Origin: Gluconobacter cerinus
Lineage (GTDB): Bacteria > Pseudomonadota > Alphaproteobacteria > Acetobacterales > Acetobacteraceae
DNA length: 64,000 nt
Direction: 5' to 3'
NCBI RefSeq assembly: GCF_002723935.1
Contig: NZ_BEWM01000004.1
Location: 372,001-436,000 of the forward strand
A program made the position numbers and the translations under genes. Shown piece by piece: positions 8,542-16,728 of the stretch (the stretch's first letter is position 1; each line of letters opens with the position of its first letter). The notes beneath the pieces were generated by a model, which was not told the DNA's origin, made no database searches, and saw only the letters and a list, made by a program, of their open reading frames with translations.

Positions 8542-8583
8542 CATGGTTTACCTATGACGGGCTGAGGCTCGGGAGAGAGAACG

Positions 8584-10950
8584 ATGCGTTATCGTAAGGT
8601 TCTTATGCTGGGGGTAGGGTGTGCCGTTTGGGCAACCGCTTCCGTAGAGGCAAAATCTACGTCGCAGGCTGCATCCGAAAATAAAAAAGAAAAATCCATT
8701 TCCGCTTCGGGTGACGCTGAAGAAGTAAAGGTCACGGCGAAAAATGCTCCCGATGGAGCGAGCGGGCATTCGGCAGGAGCGGGTATGATGCCTGTTCAGA
8801 CTGTACCCAAGGCCCGGAGCGCCTTTACTCGAGACTTTATTGCGCATCAGCCGCCGACGCAGAATACCGCATCCATGATTGCCAGCATGCCGGGTGTGGC
8901 CGTTGGGCGAAATGATCCACTCGGACTTGATGATCAACGCATCAACCTTACGGTTCGAGGGATGGCACAAACTGAAATTGGCTATCTGATGGACGGAATT
9001 CCTGCTGCGGACCCGTCGAATTACAAGCTTTACACAACGCAGAACGTAGATAACGAAAACCTGGCTCGCGTAGACCTGACGCAAGGCTCAGCTTCACCTA
9101 CATCTCCCCTGTATAATGCTGTCGGTGGTGAACTGACACAGACCTTACGAACGCCTTCAGATCATGCTGGCGGCTATGCAGACTTCAGCGGCGGCTCCTA
9201 CAGCCTGGACCGTGAATTTTTCCGGATAGATACCGGAGAAATCGGGCATACCGGCATCCGATCCTATGCATCTTTTTCCCATACGCATGCAGAAGACTGG
9301 CGTGGTCCGGGCTACACAACCCGCTACCATATGGACAACAAGACCGTAAAAGAGTGGGGACATAGCGGGGCGGAACTATTGGTTTCATACAACACCACGA
9401 CCAGTTTCTATCCGCGCTTCCCAACACTGACTCAGTGGAAGCAGTACGGTACCAATTTTAACTGGGAAAAGGATTATATCCCAGGCAGCGCCAATTATTA
9501 TCGTTTCCAGCAGAACGTCCGAAACGCCATTACGATCGGCGCTCCCATGCATTTTGACTTGGGACATCAACTGACTGCCCACTTGACTCCGTATTACATG
9601 CATTCCGATGGGTATGGAGACGTCGGTAGCAGTCTGAGCAACACTGGCAGCTATTATGGAAACATTCCAGCGGGGAACCTGAACGTATCCCCATCTTATA
9701 ACGGTTCTTTCCCCGTTTCGATTACGGACACGTTCAAAGAAAACAATGCTGGGCTCAACGCCTCGTTGTCATGGAAACATGGTCACAATACTCTAACGGT
9801 CGGGTACTGGTACGCATATTTTGCGCAGCCCGAAGCTGCAACATATGCTGCGGCAGATGCGAACGGTAGTATCGCCAGCATGTCTGGAAAATACCCGGTT
9901 GTTTCTGCGTCGGGTAATGTGCTGCACAGTTACAATATTAACTTCATGCAGCAGACAAATACGGCGTACATTGTCGATGAATATAGTGCGTTGAATGACC
10001 GCTTAAAGCTTTCTGCCGCATTCAAAGAAAGCATGATTACGAGGCAGCTTACTCAAATCATGCCTGGCCTACCGTCATACAGAAACGGCAACAGCGATGC
10101 CGTGCCGCTTCCTCAAGTGATGGCAAGTTATCAGATCACACCGAATGACCAAATTTTCGTTAACGGAACAACGGGCTTTGCCGAACCTGCTGGGTGGCCG
10201 AGCTACGCTGATTTTATCAGCGTCGCCACCGGCAAACAGACGCGTGGCCATGCACAAAATCTAAAGCCGGAATACGCAATTTCTGAAGAGCTGGGATATC
10301 GCCATCATGGCTTCGTAAACGTCAATATTGCCCTATTTAATTACAATTTTACGAACCGTCAGGTTTCTACGACAGAGGTCGTAGGCGGAACGAGAGTGAG
10401 TTCGTCGATCAATGGCGGTGGACAAACATCTCGCGGAGCAACTATTGAACTGGGATTGAAGCCTTGGCATCATTTCAGCCCCTACATCTCAGGCCAGTAT
10501 ATCCACGCGACGATCGATAATAACTTGAGAGCGTCCAGCGGTGACTATCTGAGAACTAAGGGAAAACTGGCTGTTAATACACCGGAATTCACAGCATCCG
10601 TCGGAATTTTGTATGACAATGGCAGCGCATTTGGCGGTCTTTTGTTCAACTATGTTGGAAGTCAATACTCCACATTCATGAACGATGAGAAGATGCCAGC
10701 ATACGAAACTCTGAATATGAATTTAGGCTACAGATTTCAGTCTGTTGGTTTCCTGCATCGCCCACAAATTCAGCTGAATTTGGTTAATCTTGGGCTTGGT
10801 AACAAGGGTTACCTCTCTTCGACGTATTCTGTTGCAACGAACGCTCATGCCACGACGGGCGTGTATGGCACAGCGATCGCCGCCAGCGCACCAACTTACA
10901 ACGTCGCAGGCGGATTTGCAGGAATTGTCTCGGTCTCCTCTGGATTTTGA
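8584..10950 (+). CDS. TonB-dependent outer-membrane receptor, probable muropeptide/amino-sugar uptake
   Basis: A 788-residue outer-membrane active transporter. It has a signal peptide (MRYRKVLMLGVGCAVWATASVEA), a TonB-box-like EEVKVTAKN around residues 46-54, a plug domain with IASMPGVAVGRND, NLTVRGMAQTEIGYLMDGIP and LARVDLTQGSASP, and a long beta-barrel region ending in an aromatic residue (SSGF). ATG 8584 sits behind GGGAGAGAG. Iron-siderophore receptor hallmarks and a Fur box are absent. Instead it leads a run of genes for N-acetylmuramic acid metabolism and shares an operator-like motif with the symporter gene. Import of peptidoglycan fragments into the periplasm is therefore the favoured role. 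TonB receptor identity is firm; the substrate is inferred. Confidence 0.9.
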   Translation: MRYRKVLMLGVGCAVWATASVEAKSTSQAASENKKEKSISASGDAEEVKVTAKNAPDGASGHSAGAGMMPVQTVPKARSAFTRDFIAHQPPTQNTASMIASMPGVAVGRNDPLGLDDQRINLTVRGMAQTEIGYLMDGIPAADPSNYKLYTTQNVDNENLARVDLTQGSASPTSPLYNAVGGELTQTLRTPSDHAGGYADFSGGSYSLDREFFRIDTGEIGHTGIRSYASFSHTHAEDWRGPGYTTRYHMDNKTVKEWGHSGAELLVSYNTTTSFYPRFPTLTQWKQYGTNFNWEKDYIPGSANYYRFQQNVRNAITIGAPMHFDLGHQLTAHLTPYYMHSDGYGDVGSSLSNTGSYYGNIPAGNLNVSPSYNGSFPVSITDTFKENNAGLNASLSWKHGHNTLTVGYWYAYFAQPEAATYAAADANGSIASMSGKYPVVSASGNVLHSYNINFMQQTNTAYIVDEYSALNDRLKLSAAFKESMITRQLTQIMPGLPSYRNGNSDAVPLPQVMASYQITPNDQIFVNGTTGFAEPAGWPSYADFISVATGKQTRGHAQNLKPEYAISEELGYRHHGFVNVNIALFNYNFTNRQVSTTEVVGGTRVSSSINGGGQTSRGATIELGLKPWHHFSPYISGQYIHATIDNNLRASSGDYLRTKGKLAVNTPEFTASVGILYDNGSAFGGLLFNYVGSQYSTFMNDEKMPAYETLNMNLGYRFQSVGFLHRPQIQLNLVNLGLGNKGYLSSTYSVATNAHATTGVYGTAIAASAPTYNVAGGFAGIVSVSSGF

Positions 10951-11075
10951 GATACGCGAAAAAATGAGCGCTCTGGAAATGTTCAAGACTATCCCAAGCG
11001 CTCATCGATCGCATGGGTAATTTCAAACAGAGATCTAATTTCCATATCTGAGGCAAAAGGCAGGAACGAGTTATC

Positions 11076-11096
11076 AGGTATTTTTTTGGTATTATT
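11076..11096 (+). promoter_or_regulatory. Tandem GGTATT operator-like motif before symporter operon
   Basis: AGGTATT, five T spacer bases, GGTATTATT, 38 bases before the preferred symporter start at 11135. It matches the site at 8521-8541 except in the spacer, and marks the symporter-murQ-gntR-hydrolase-kinase run as a second transcription unit under the same control. Confidence 0.55.
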
Positions 11097-11134
11097 AAGG
11101 TTCTATGGCAGTTGAGGTCTACGAGGAAACATTC

Positions 11135-12658
11135 ATGCAGTTTGCCGATATTGCTGTAATCTGTGCTTATTTCATTGCACTGCCTGTCCTGGCGATCACG
11201 CTTTCACGCCGAAAGAACTCATCCGGAGATTTTCTCTCAGCCGCTCATGACCTGCCGTGGTGGGCGATCTGCCTGTCTTTGGTCGCCACCGAGACCTCAA
11301 CCCTGACATTCATCAGTATTCCAGGAGTAAGTTATGGAAGCGGTATGGTGTTCCTGGGGCTCGCGGCAGGATATTTTATTGGCCGTTTGATCGTGACCAT
11401 ATGGTTTTTGCCGCTGTATGCACAAGGCCGCATGACAAGTGCATACCAGTATCTGGGTCATCGCTTCGGTGCTGGATTGCAGCAAGCAGCGTCAGTCGCA
11501 TTTCTGATAACGCGACTGCTTGCGGAAGGCGTTCGTTTATCGGCAGGGCTTATCCCACTCATGTGGATGCTTGATCATGAAGGGATCAGCATAAACCGCG
11601 CCTTAGTCATGGGCATCATTATGGTATTTACACTGACTTATACGATGATGGGTGGTCTTCGCGCGGTCGTGTGGTCTGATACTATTCAGCTGTGCATTTA
11701 TCTTTTTGGCGCAGTCATCTGTGCTGTACTGCTGAATAACGAGATCTCTCCTGAAGGTTGGTCCAGTGCGTGGAGATCAGGGCATCTGGCACCTTTCCAT
11801 CATATGACTATGGGCAACCTGGTGTCTGATCCCTTTACGCTTTTAGCCGCGTTAGTCGGAGGGGCTATTCTCTCAGTTGCCTCTCACGGAACTGACCAAC
11901 TCATGGTTCAGCGCCTTCTGGCTGCACGTAGCTTGAGAGATGCGCGCTTTGCACTAATGGGAAGTGCTTTTGTTATCGCGTTTTTGTTTGGGATCCTGTC
12001 CCTAATCGGCGTGCAACTCTGGATACGCAATGGAGGCACCTCTCTCACGTCTCTGGGGCTGAATTCTCCTGACGACCTTTTCCCAACTTTTATTGTTTCA
12101 GGGCTGCCAGCAGGCTTAGGCGGGTTGCTTCTAGCCGGTGTATTAAGCGCGACTATGGGTTCGCTATCATCTACACTTAACGCAATGGCGAGTGCTGTTT
12201 TAACAGATTTTGGGCCTTTACCGGCACGTGCCCTTCAGACGTGCCAAACACGCTTAAATTTAGGGCAGGGTAAGCTGTTCGCACCTCGGGTCCTAACGTT
12301 GGTGTGCAGCCTTGCCCTTTTGTTGACTGCGCTGTGGTTCACAGGAAGCCGACAATCAGCGGTCATTCTGGGCTTAACAGTCGCAGGATGGTCTTATGGG
12401 CCAACACTAGGCACGTTCCTGTTTGGAATGCTGTATCCATCAGCATGCTTGAAAGATGCGTTAACGGGATTTTCTGTTTCTCTGGCAGGCATGGCCGTAA
12501 TGATGGGGGCATTACAGTATTATAGCTGGCACGTGGCTTTTCCCTGGTTAGTGCCGTTAGGAATTACCTTGATGGTCATATCGGGATCTATTTCAATAAT
12601 GTTCACAAAAGGCGGGCTCCAACACTTTCCGTCTGCCCCCGACACTTCAAAGGACTGA
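11135..12658 (+). CDS. Sodium:solute symporter (SSS family), probable amino-sugar importer
   Basis: An inner-membrane carrier of about 507 residues with roughly 13 hydrophobic segments. SSS-family motifs are visible: FLSAAHDLPWWAICLSLVATETSTLTFISIPG, outlined, in TM2; the G-R-L-I-V-T-I-WFLPLY segment; TYTMMGGLRAVVWSDTIQ after TM5; and LLAGVLSATMGSLSSTLNAMASAV near residues 335-360, where the sodium site lies. ATG 11135 is preferred over 11105 because GAGG (11123-11126) is suitably spaced. The gene is followed 5 bases later by murQ. Unlike the PTS transporter MurP, this class delivers unphosphorylated sugar, which explains the kinase gene downstream. Substrate is inferred from the operon. Confidence 0.87.
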   Translation: MQFADIAVICAYFIALPVLAITLSRRKNSSGDFLSAAHDLPWWAICLSLVATETSTLTFISIPGVSYGSGMVFLGLAAGYFIGRLIVTIWFLPLYAQGRMTSAYQYLGHRFGAGLQQAASVAFLITRLLAEGVRLSAGLIPLMWMLDHEGISINRALVMGIIMVFTLTYTMMGGLRAVVWSDTIQLCIYLFGAVICAVLLNNEISPEGWSSAWRSGHLAPFHHMTMGNLVSDPFTLLAALVGGAILSVASHGTDQLMVQRLLAARSLRDARFALMGSAFVIAFLFGILSLIGVQLWIRNGGTSLTSLGLNSPDDLFPTFIVSGLPAGLGGLLLAGVLSATMGSLSSTLNAMASAVLTDFGPLPARALQTCQTRLNLGQGKLFAPRVLTLVCSLALLLTALWFTGSRQSAVILGLTVAGWSYGPTLGTFLFGMLYPSACLKDALTGFSVSLAGMAVMMGALQYYSWHVAFPWLVPLGITLMVISGSISIMFTKGGLQHFPSAPDTSKD

Positions 12659-12663
12659 CAATC

Positions 12664-13593
12664 ATGGCCATCAAGGACCCCAATAACCTTTCAAAGGTTT
12701 CTTCTGGCACGGAATCTCAGGACCCCCGTTATGTCGACGTTGACCTTTGGCCGGCTACCTCCATTCTGGACGCACTTGCGGAAGCCCAGATGTCCGCAAC
12801 AGCAGTTGTTAAAACGTCAGTCCCGCAAATTGCAAAAATCGTCGCTGCGGCGCTTCCTCGGCTACAGGCAGGAGGGCGCCTTTTTTACGTGGGTGCCGGT
12901 ACATCTGGGCGTGTCGGGCTTCAGGACGGTGTAGAACTTACACCTACGTTTGGGTGGGAGCCTGAGCGTCTGGTTCTCATGCTGGCCGGAGGTACCAAAG
13001 CGCTTTTCGAAGCTGTCGAAGGAGCGGAAGACCGCGAGGATACGGCTCGTGCCGAGATATTGTCTCACACTCCAGGGCCGAATGATGTTGTCCTCGGGAT
13101 CGCAGCAAGTGGTGCAACCCCCTACACGTGTGCCGCGATTGCAACTGCCAGAGAAATGGGCTCGCTGACTGTCGGCATAAGCTCCAATCCGGCCGGCCGA
13201 CTTCTCAGTGAGGCAGAGATGGGTCTCAGTATCGTCACGGGTCCTGAAGTTATTGCCGGGTCAACGCGTTTGAAGGCAGGGACGGCACAAAAAGCGGCTC
13301 TAAATCTTCTGTCCACTACGCTCATGATTCAGATGGGTCATTGCTACCGGGGGCAGATGGTGGACATGCGCGTCGTCAATGCAAAACTGGAAAGACGAGC
13401 AGCACAGATGGTGCACTTGTTAGCGGGCGGAACTCCCGCGGAAATCGCTGATGCACTTGCAGTGAGTGGTCAAAACGTCAAGCGAGCCGTGCTCGTTCGG
13501 TCCGGCATGACAATTGACGACGCCGAAAGTGCTCTTGTTGCCCACGAAGGTAATTTGCGCGCCGCTCTTACGTCCCGCCAGGAACACGAGTAA
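12664..13593 (+). CDS. murQ: N-acetylmuramic acid 6-phosphate etherase
   Basis: MurQ cleaves the lactyl ether of N-acetylmuramic acid 6-phosphate, giving N-acetylglucosamine 6-phosphate and D-lactate in the cytoplasm. The 309-residue protein has the sugar-isomerase (SIS) fold. GAGTSGR lies at residues 77-83, followed by LQDGVELTPTFG with Glu91 at the position of the catalytic Glu of characterised MurQ. IAASGATPYT marks the phosphate loop, then come GPEVIAGSTRLKAGTAQK and VDMRVVNAKL. The length is usual. ATG 12664 follows AAGGA, five bases after the symporter gene and six before the regulator gene, so the three are one operon. It needs phosphorylated MurNAc, which the kinase at the operon end could provide. 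Confidence 0.95.
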   Translation: MAIKDPNNLSKVSSGTESQDPRYVDVDLWPATSILDALAEAQMSATAVVKTSVPQIAKIVAAALPRLQAGGRLFYVGAGTSGRVGLQDGVELTPTFGWEPERLVLMLAGGTKALFEAVEGAEDREDTARAEILSHTPGPNDVVLGIAASGATPYTCAAIATAREMGSLTVGISSNPAGRLLSEAEMGLSIVTGPEVIAGSTRLKAGTAQKAALNLLSTTLMIQMGHCYRGQMVDMRVVNAKLERRAAQMVHLLAGGTPAEIADALAVSGQNVKRAVLVRSGMTIDDAESALVAHEGNLRAALTSRQEHE

Positions 13594-13598
13594 TTTTC

Positions 13599-14363
13599 AT
13601 GCACGTGATAAGTTCGCAAAAGCTGTTCGCTGCCCTGACGCCTGATCCCGCAGACCGCAAGCCTCTCTACTTGCAACTTGCTGAGCAACTAAGGGAATTG
13701 ATTGAGAGTGGAGCCCTTAAGGGTGGAGATGCTGTTCCTCCAGAGCGGGAAATTGCAGAGTTCACCGGTGTTTCACGAGTGACAGTCCGCAAATCGTTAG
13801 AGCAGTTGGTAAATGCGGGACTTCTAACTCAACGCCCAGGTGCTGGAACCTTTGTCACCCGACGCATCCAGCAGCCCCTGTCTGCCTTGATGGGCTTTTC
13901 CGAAGATATGCGGGCGAGGGGCTATGAACCCGGCTCAATCTGGCTAGGCAAGCGCATGGCTGGGGCCAGCCCGGACGAAGCAATGGCAATGGGTATGGCC
14001 CCGGGCGCACCCGTGCTTCGCCTCAAGCGGATCAGAACCGCAGATGGGGAACCTCTGGCCATTGAGACCGCCGTTATTTCTCGCAGGGATCTGGCATCTC
14101 CCGAGTTAGTCAAAGATTCATTTTATGAGGCGTTGAAAGAGCGAGGCCTGTTGCCAGTCAGAGCGCTTCAGCGCATTCGTGCCAGAATGGCGACTACTCA
14201 AGAGGCGGAGCTCCTCCACCTTGTGCAGCCGAGTGCCATTCTTGAAATTGAACGAAGATCTTTTTTGGCAGATGGACGAATACTTGAGGTGACATTCTCA
14301 TGCTATCGCGCCGATCTCTATGACTTTGTCGTGGAACTCCGAACATCCGCAGAGCGTGGCTGA
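13599..14363 (+). CDS. GntR-family regulator with UTRA domain
   Basis: A 254-residue HutC-type GntR regulator. The winged helix-turn-helix covers about residues 20-87 (LYLQLAEQLRELIESGAL, PPEREIAEFTGVSRVTVRKS, LLTQRPGAGTFVTR), followed by a UTRA ligand domain with GFSEDMRARGYEPGS and the RIRTADGEPLAIETAVI strand. Relatives such as NagR/DasR sense amino-sugar phosphates. It lies between murQ and the serine hydrolase in the operon. It is the obvious candidate to bind the repeated GGTATT motif found before the receptor and symporter genes. Its ligand, possibly GlcNAc-6-P or MurNAc-6-P, is inference. Confidence 0.92.
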   Translation: MHVISSQKLFAALTPDPADRKPLYLQLAEQLRELIESGALKGGDAVPPEREIAEFTGVSRVTVRKSLEQLVNAGLLTQRPGAGTFVTRRIQQPLSALMGFSEDMRARGYEPGSIWLGKRMAGASPDEAMAMGMAPGAPVLRLKRIRTADGEPLAIETAVISRRDLASPELVKDSFYEALKERGLLPVRALQRIRARMATTQEAELLHLVQPSAILEIERRSFLADGRILEVTFSCYRADLYDFVVELRTSAERG

Positions 14364-14393
14364 CCGTGTGGTCTTTCAGGAGATAAAAGCAGG

Positions 14394-15590
14394 ATGACAA
14401 GTCCCAATCCCTCATCGTCCAAACGTAACCTGACGGTTACAAGTCGGCGCATTTTTCTGACGGGCACCGCAACATTGGTCTGTGGCGGTCTGTCTGCTTG
14501 TGCTCAATCTTCAGACGACAGGTTCTTGCGAGTAGATACCTTAGCGCAGCGAGCAGTCCGGAAGGGGGAGGTACCGGGGATTGTTCTTGCAGTCGGGCAT
14601 CAGGGACAGATTGTACATCGTTACGTTTGCGGCAACCGAGCATTGGTTCCGAACCGGGAAGCGATGACCTGGGATACGCGCTTTGATATGGCTTCTCAGA
14701 CCAAGCCTACCATGACAGCGTTGTCTATTATGCAACTTGTCGAGAGGGGGCAGGTGGGTCTGGACGAACCTGTCAGCCGTTATTTACCCGCCTTTGCCGC
14801 GAATGGAAAAGCGCCTGTCACAATACGCCTGCTCCTGACCCACTATTCCGGCTTGCCCCCGGACCTCTCTTTGGACGATGCGTGGTATGGCAAAGCCGAA
14901 GCCGTTCGTCGTGCGATGACTTCTTCGCTGGCCAATCCCCCAGCCGAAAAATTTGTTTACAGTGATATCAACTTCATCACGCTGGGACTTGTGGTCGAGA
15001 AAGTCAGCGGGCTTTCTCTGAACACATACGTTCAAAAAGAAATTCTGGGTCCTTTGAGGATGACGGAATCCGGCTATCTGCCTGATCCATCACTCAAAAT
15101 GATCATCGCTCCAACACAATATGATGAACACGGCATGATGCTTCGTGGCGTGGTACACGACCCGACTGCGCGCCGTATGGGCGGAGTGGCCGGGCATGCA
15201 GGTCTCTTCTCAGACGCTCATGACATGTGCCTGTACGCACAAGCATTGCTGGATCGGATTGCGGGCAGGCCAAGTGCATTTCCACTCCGCCGCGAAACTC
15301 TGCAACAGATGATCTCCCCACAACAACCACAAGGAAAAACAGAACTTCGTGGCTTTGGATGGGATAACACGACCCATTACTCCTCGCCCAGAGGCAGCTC
15401 TTTCTCTGACACTTCCTTCGGCCACACAGGTTTCACTGGAACGTCGCTTTGGATCGACCCGGCCAGTGATTCATACGTCTTAATCTTAACCAACAGGGTT
15501 CACCCGAATGGGAGAGGGAATGTCTCTCAACTTCGATACGATATTGTCACGGAAGCCGCGCATGCACTCGGTCTCTACAACAGGGCCTAA
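14394..15590 (+). CDS. Tat-exported lipoprotein serine hydrolase, beta-lactamase/AmiE-EstB fold
   Basis: A 398-residue serine hydrolase of the class C beta-lactamase/penicillin-binding fold. The N-terminus carries twin arginines (residues 18-19) before a hydrophobic stretch and a lipobox LSAC with Cys36, so export by Tat and lipid anchoring are likely. The active-site motifs are SQTK (Ser101-Lys104), YSD (189-191) and HTG (344-346) within FGHTGFTGTS. The same fold occurs in Bacillus AmiE, an N-acetylmuramoyl-L-alanine amidase encoded in the murQRP-amiE-nagZ operon. The location here beside murQ suggests it strips the stem peptide from MurNAc-peptides in the periplasm before symport. An esterase or beta-lactamase activity cannot be excluded. 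Confidence 0.87.
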   Translation: MTSPNPSSSKRNLTVTSRRIFLTGTATLVCGGLSACAQSSDDRFLRVDTLAQRAVRKGEVPGIVLAVGHQGQIVHRYVCGNRALVPNREAMTWDTRFDMASQTKPTMTALSIMQLVERGQVGLDEPVSRYLPAFAANGKAPVTIRLLLTHYSGLPPDLSLDDAWYGKAEAVRRAMTSSLANPPAEKFVYSDINFITLGLVVEKVSGLSLNTYVQKEILGPLRMTESGYLPDPSLKMIIAPTQYDEHGMMLRGVVHDPTARRMGGVAGHAGLFSDAHDMCLYAQALLDRIAGRPSAFPLRRETLQQMISPQQPQGKTELRGFGWDNTTHYSSPRGSSFSDTSFGHTGFTGTSLWIDPASDSYVLILTNRVHPNGRGNVSQLRYDIVTEAAHALGLYNRA

Positions 15591-15646
15591 AGCATACAAT
15601 GAGCACTGAAACGACTGCTGCACGACATGTCTGATTGGATTGATCC

Positions 15647-16603
15647 GTGACCTGTTCCAGCATCGCGGCAATAGATGGCGGGGGCACCAAAACACTGCTT
15701 GTCGTTCTCCACCGAGACGGCACTCTAGGCCCTGTTATAAGAGCCCCTGGCTCCAACCCATTCGATCAAGTCGACTGGCAGTCCATCCTGATATCCTTGA
15801 TGTCCCGTCTTCCCTCAACCACGAAAGCCCTATCTCTTGGGCTCGCGGGCTACGGAGAGATGCGGCCATCCGGCCGAAAACAGAAAGACGTCGTAGCGGC
15901 AAATTTCCCGCATATTTTCAATATTACCAACGACGTGGATATTGCCTGTACCGGAGCATTTGCCGGGCATGGCGGCCTTCTTCTGCTGGCAGGAACAGGC
16001 TCTGTCGCGTGGGTCGTTAATGGCAAAGGCGAACAAGACCGTGTTGGCGGATGGGGAAGTCTGTTTGGCGATGAAGGCAGTGCGTTCTGGATTGGTCGAC
16101 AGGCTCTGTCATTACTGGCGATGCTGTTAGATGGCCGCAATCAAAAAGATTGGGCATTCCTCGAACCGTTTGCTGACGTTCTCGGGTTATCTTCTAAAGC
16201 GAATTCTTATGATGCTGGGCTAATGGAATGGTACAGCCGCCTCGAAAATCCTCGTGCATCAGTGGCATCGCTGGCAAAAACGGTTTCAGATCTAGCTGAG
16301 CAGGGCATTGTGCCAGCTCAGCGTATAATGGTTGAAGCCGCAGCTCTTTTGGGAGCACACATCACTGCTGCGAGACGCAAATTTCCCGATACATCTCTCC
16401 CCTGGAGCTACGCTGGTGGAGCTCTCCAAAGTCGTCTCCTTCGAGAGACACTAGCCGCTCATCACGGTGCGCCCCTGGTGCCCCGTCTGCCACCGGTGGG
16501 CGGAGCTTTGCTCAACGCCGCTCAAATGGCCGGATGGAATCCCGATGAACGCTGGATCTGTAAAACAGCTGCAACCTTACGGTTAGCGGGCATCAGTTCA
16601 TGA
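15647..16603 (+). CDS. BadF/BadG-type N-acetylhexosamine kinase (NagK/MurK-like)
   Basis: A 318-residue ASKHA-fold sugar kinase. The phosphate-1 motif is DGGGTKT at residues 10-16. LSLGLAGYGE, GLLLLAGTGSVAWVV and GGWGSLFGDEGSAFWIGRQAL are the hallmarks of GlcNAc kinases, and YAGGAL is the adenosine motif. The start is GTG 15647; upstream ATGs are out of frame or closed. Related Clostridium MurK phosphorylates both MurNAc and GlcNAc at position 6. Placed last in an operon with MurQ and a non-PTS transporter, it is the missing step that makes MurNAc-6-phosphate. Whether it uses MurNAc, GlcNAc or both is inferred. There is no AnmK here. Confidence 0.87.
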   Translation: MTCSSIAAIDGGGTKTLLVVLHRDGTLGPVIRAPGSNPFDQVDWQSILISLMSRLPSTTKALSLGLAGYGEMRPSGRKQKDVVAANFPHIFNITNDVDIACTGAFAGHGGLLLLAGTGSVAWVVNGKGEQDRVGGWGSLFGDEGSAFWIGRQALSLLAMLLDGRNQKDWAFLEPFADVLGLSSKANSYDAGLMEWYSRLENPRASVASLAKTVSDLAEQGIVPAQRIMVEAAALLGAHITAARRKFPDTSLPWSYAGGALQSRLLRETLAAHHGAPLVPRLPPVGGALLNAAQMAGWNPDERWICKTAATLRLAGISS

Positions 16604-16728
16604 AACGAAAACAGAGGCCGTGACGAGTGAGCTATGAGTATGCGGTCTCTCAGCACAATATGGCAAAATCCTGTGATTTAAGGAGCCTGTCGCCATGCTG
16701 CTGAGGGGCATGGTAAGGAACGAGTATC

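Larger units (their letters stand above)
8174..8583. other. AT-rich intergenic region before TonB receptor
   Basis: A 410-base gap without a supported gene, extremely AT-rich from about 8230 to 8460. It contains the inverted repeat at 8243-8283 and the tandem operator-like motif at 8521-8541, both listed separately. It probably holds the receptor promoter and the end of the preceding operon. Confidence 0.6.

Noticed and set aside
14394-15590. Acquired beta-lactamase resistance gene
   Set aside because: Fold is shared, but Tat lipoprotein signal, YSD and HTG motifs and the murQ operon context point to an AmiE/EstB-type hydrolase.
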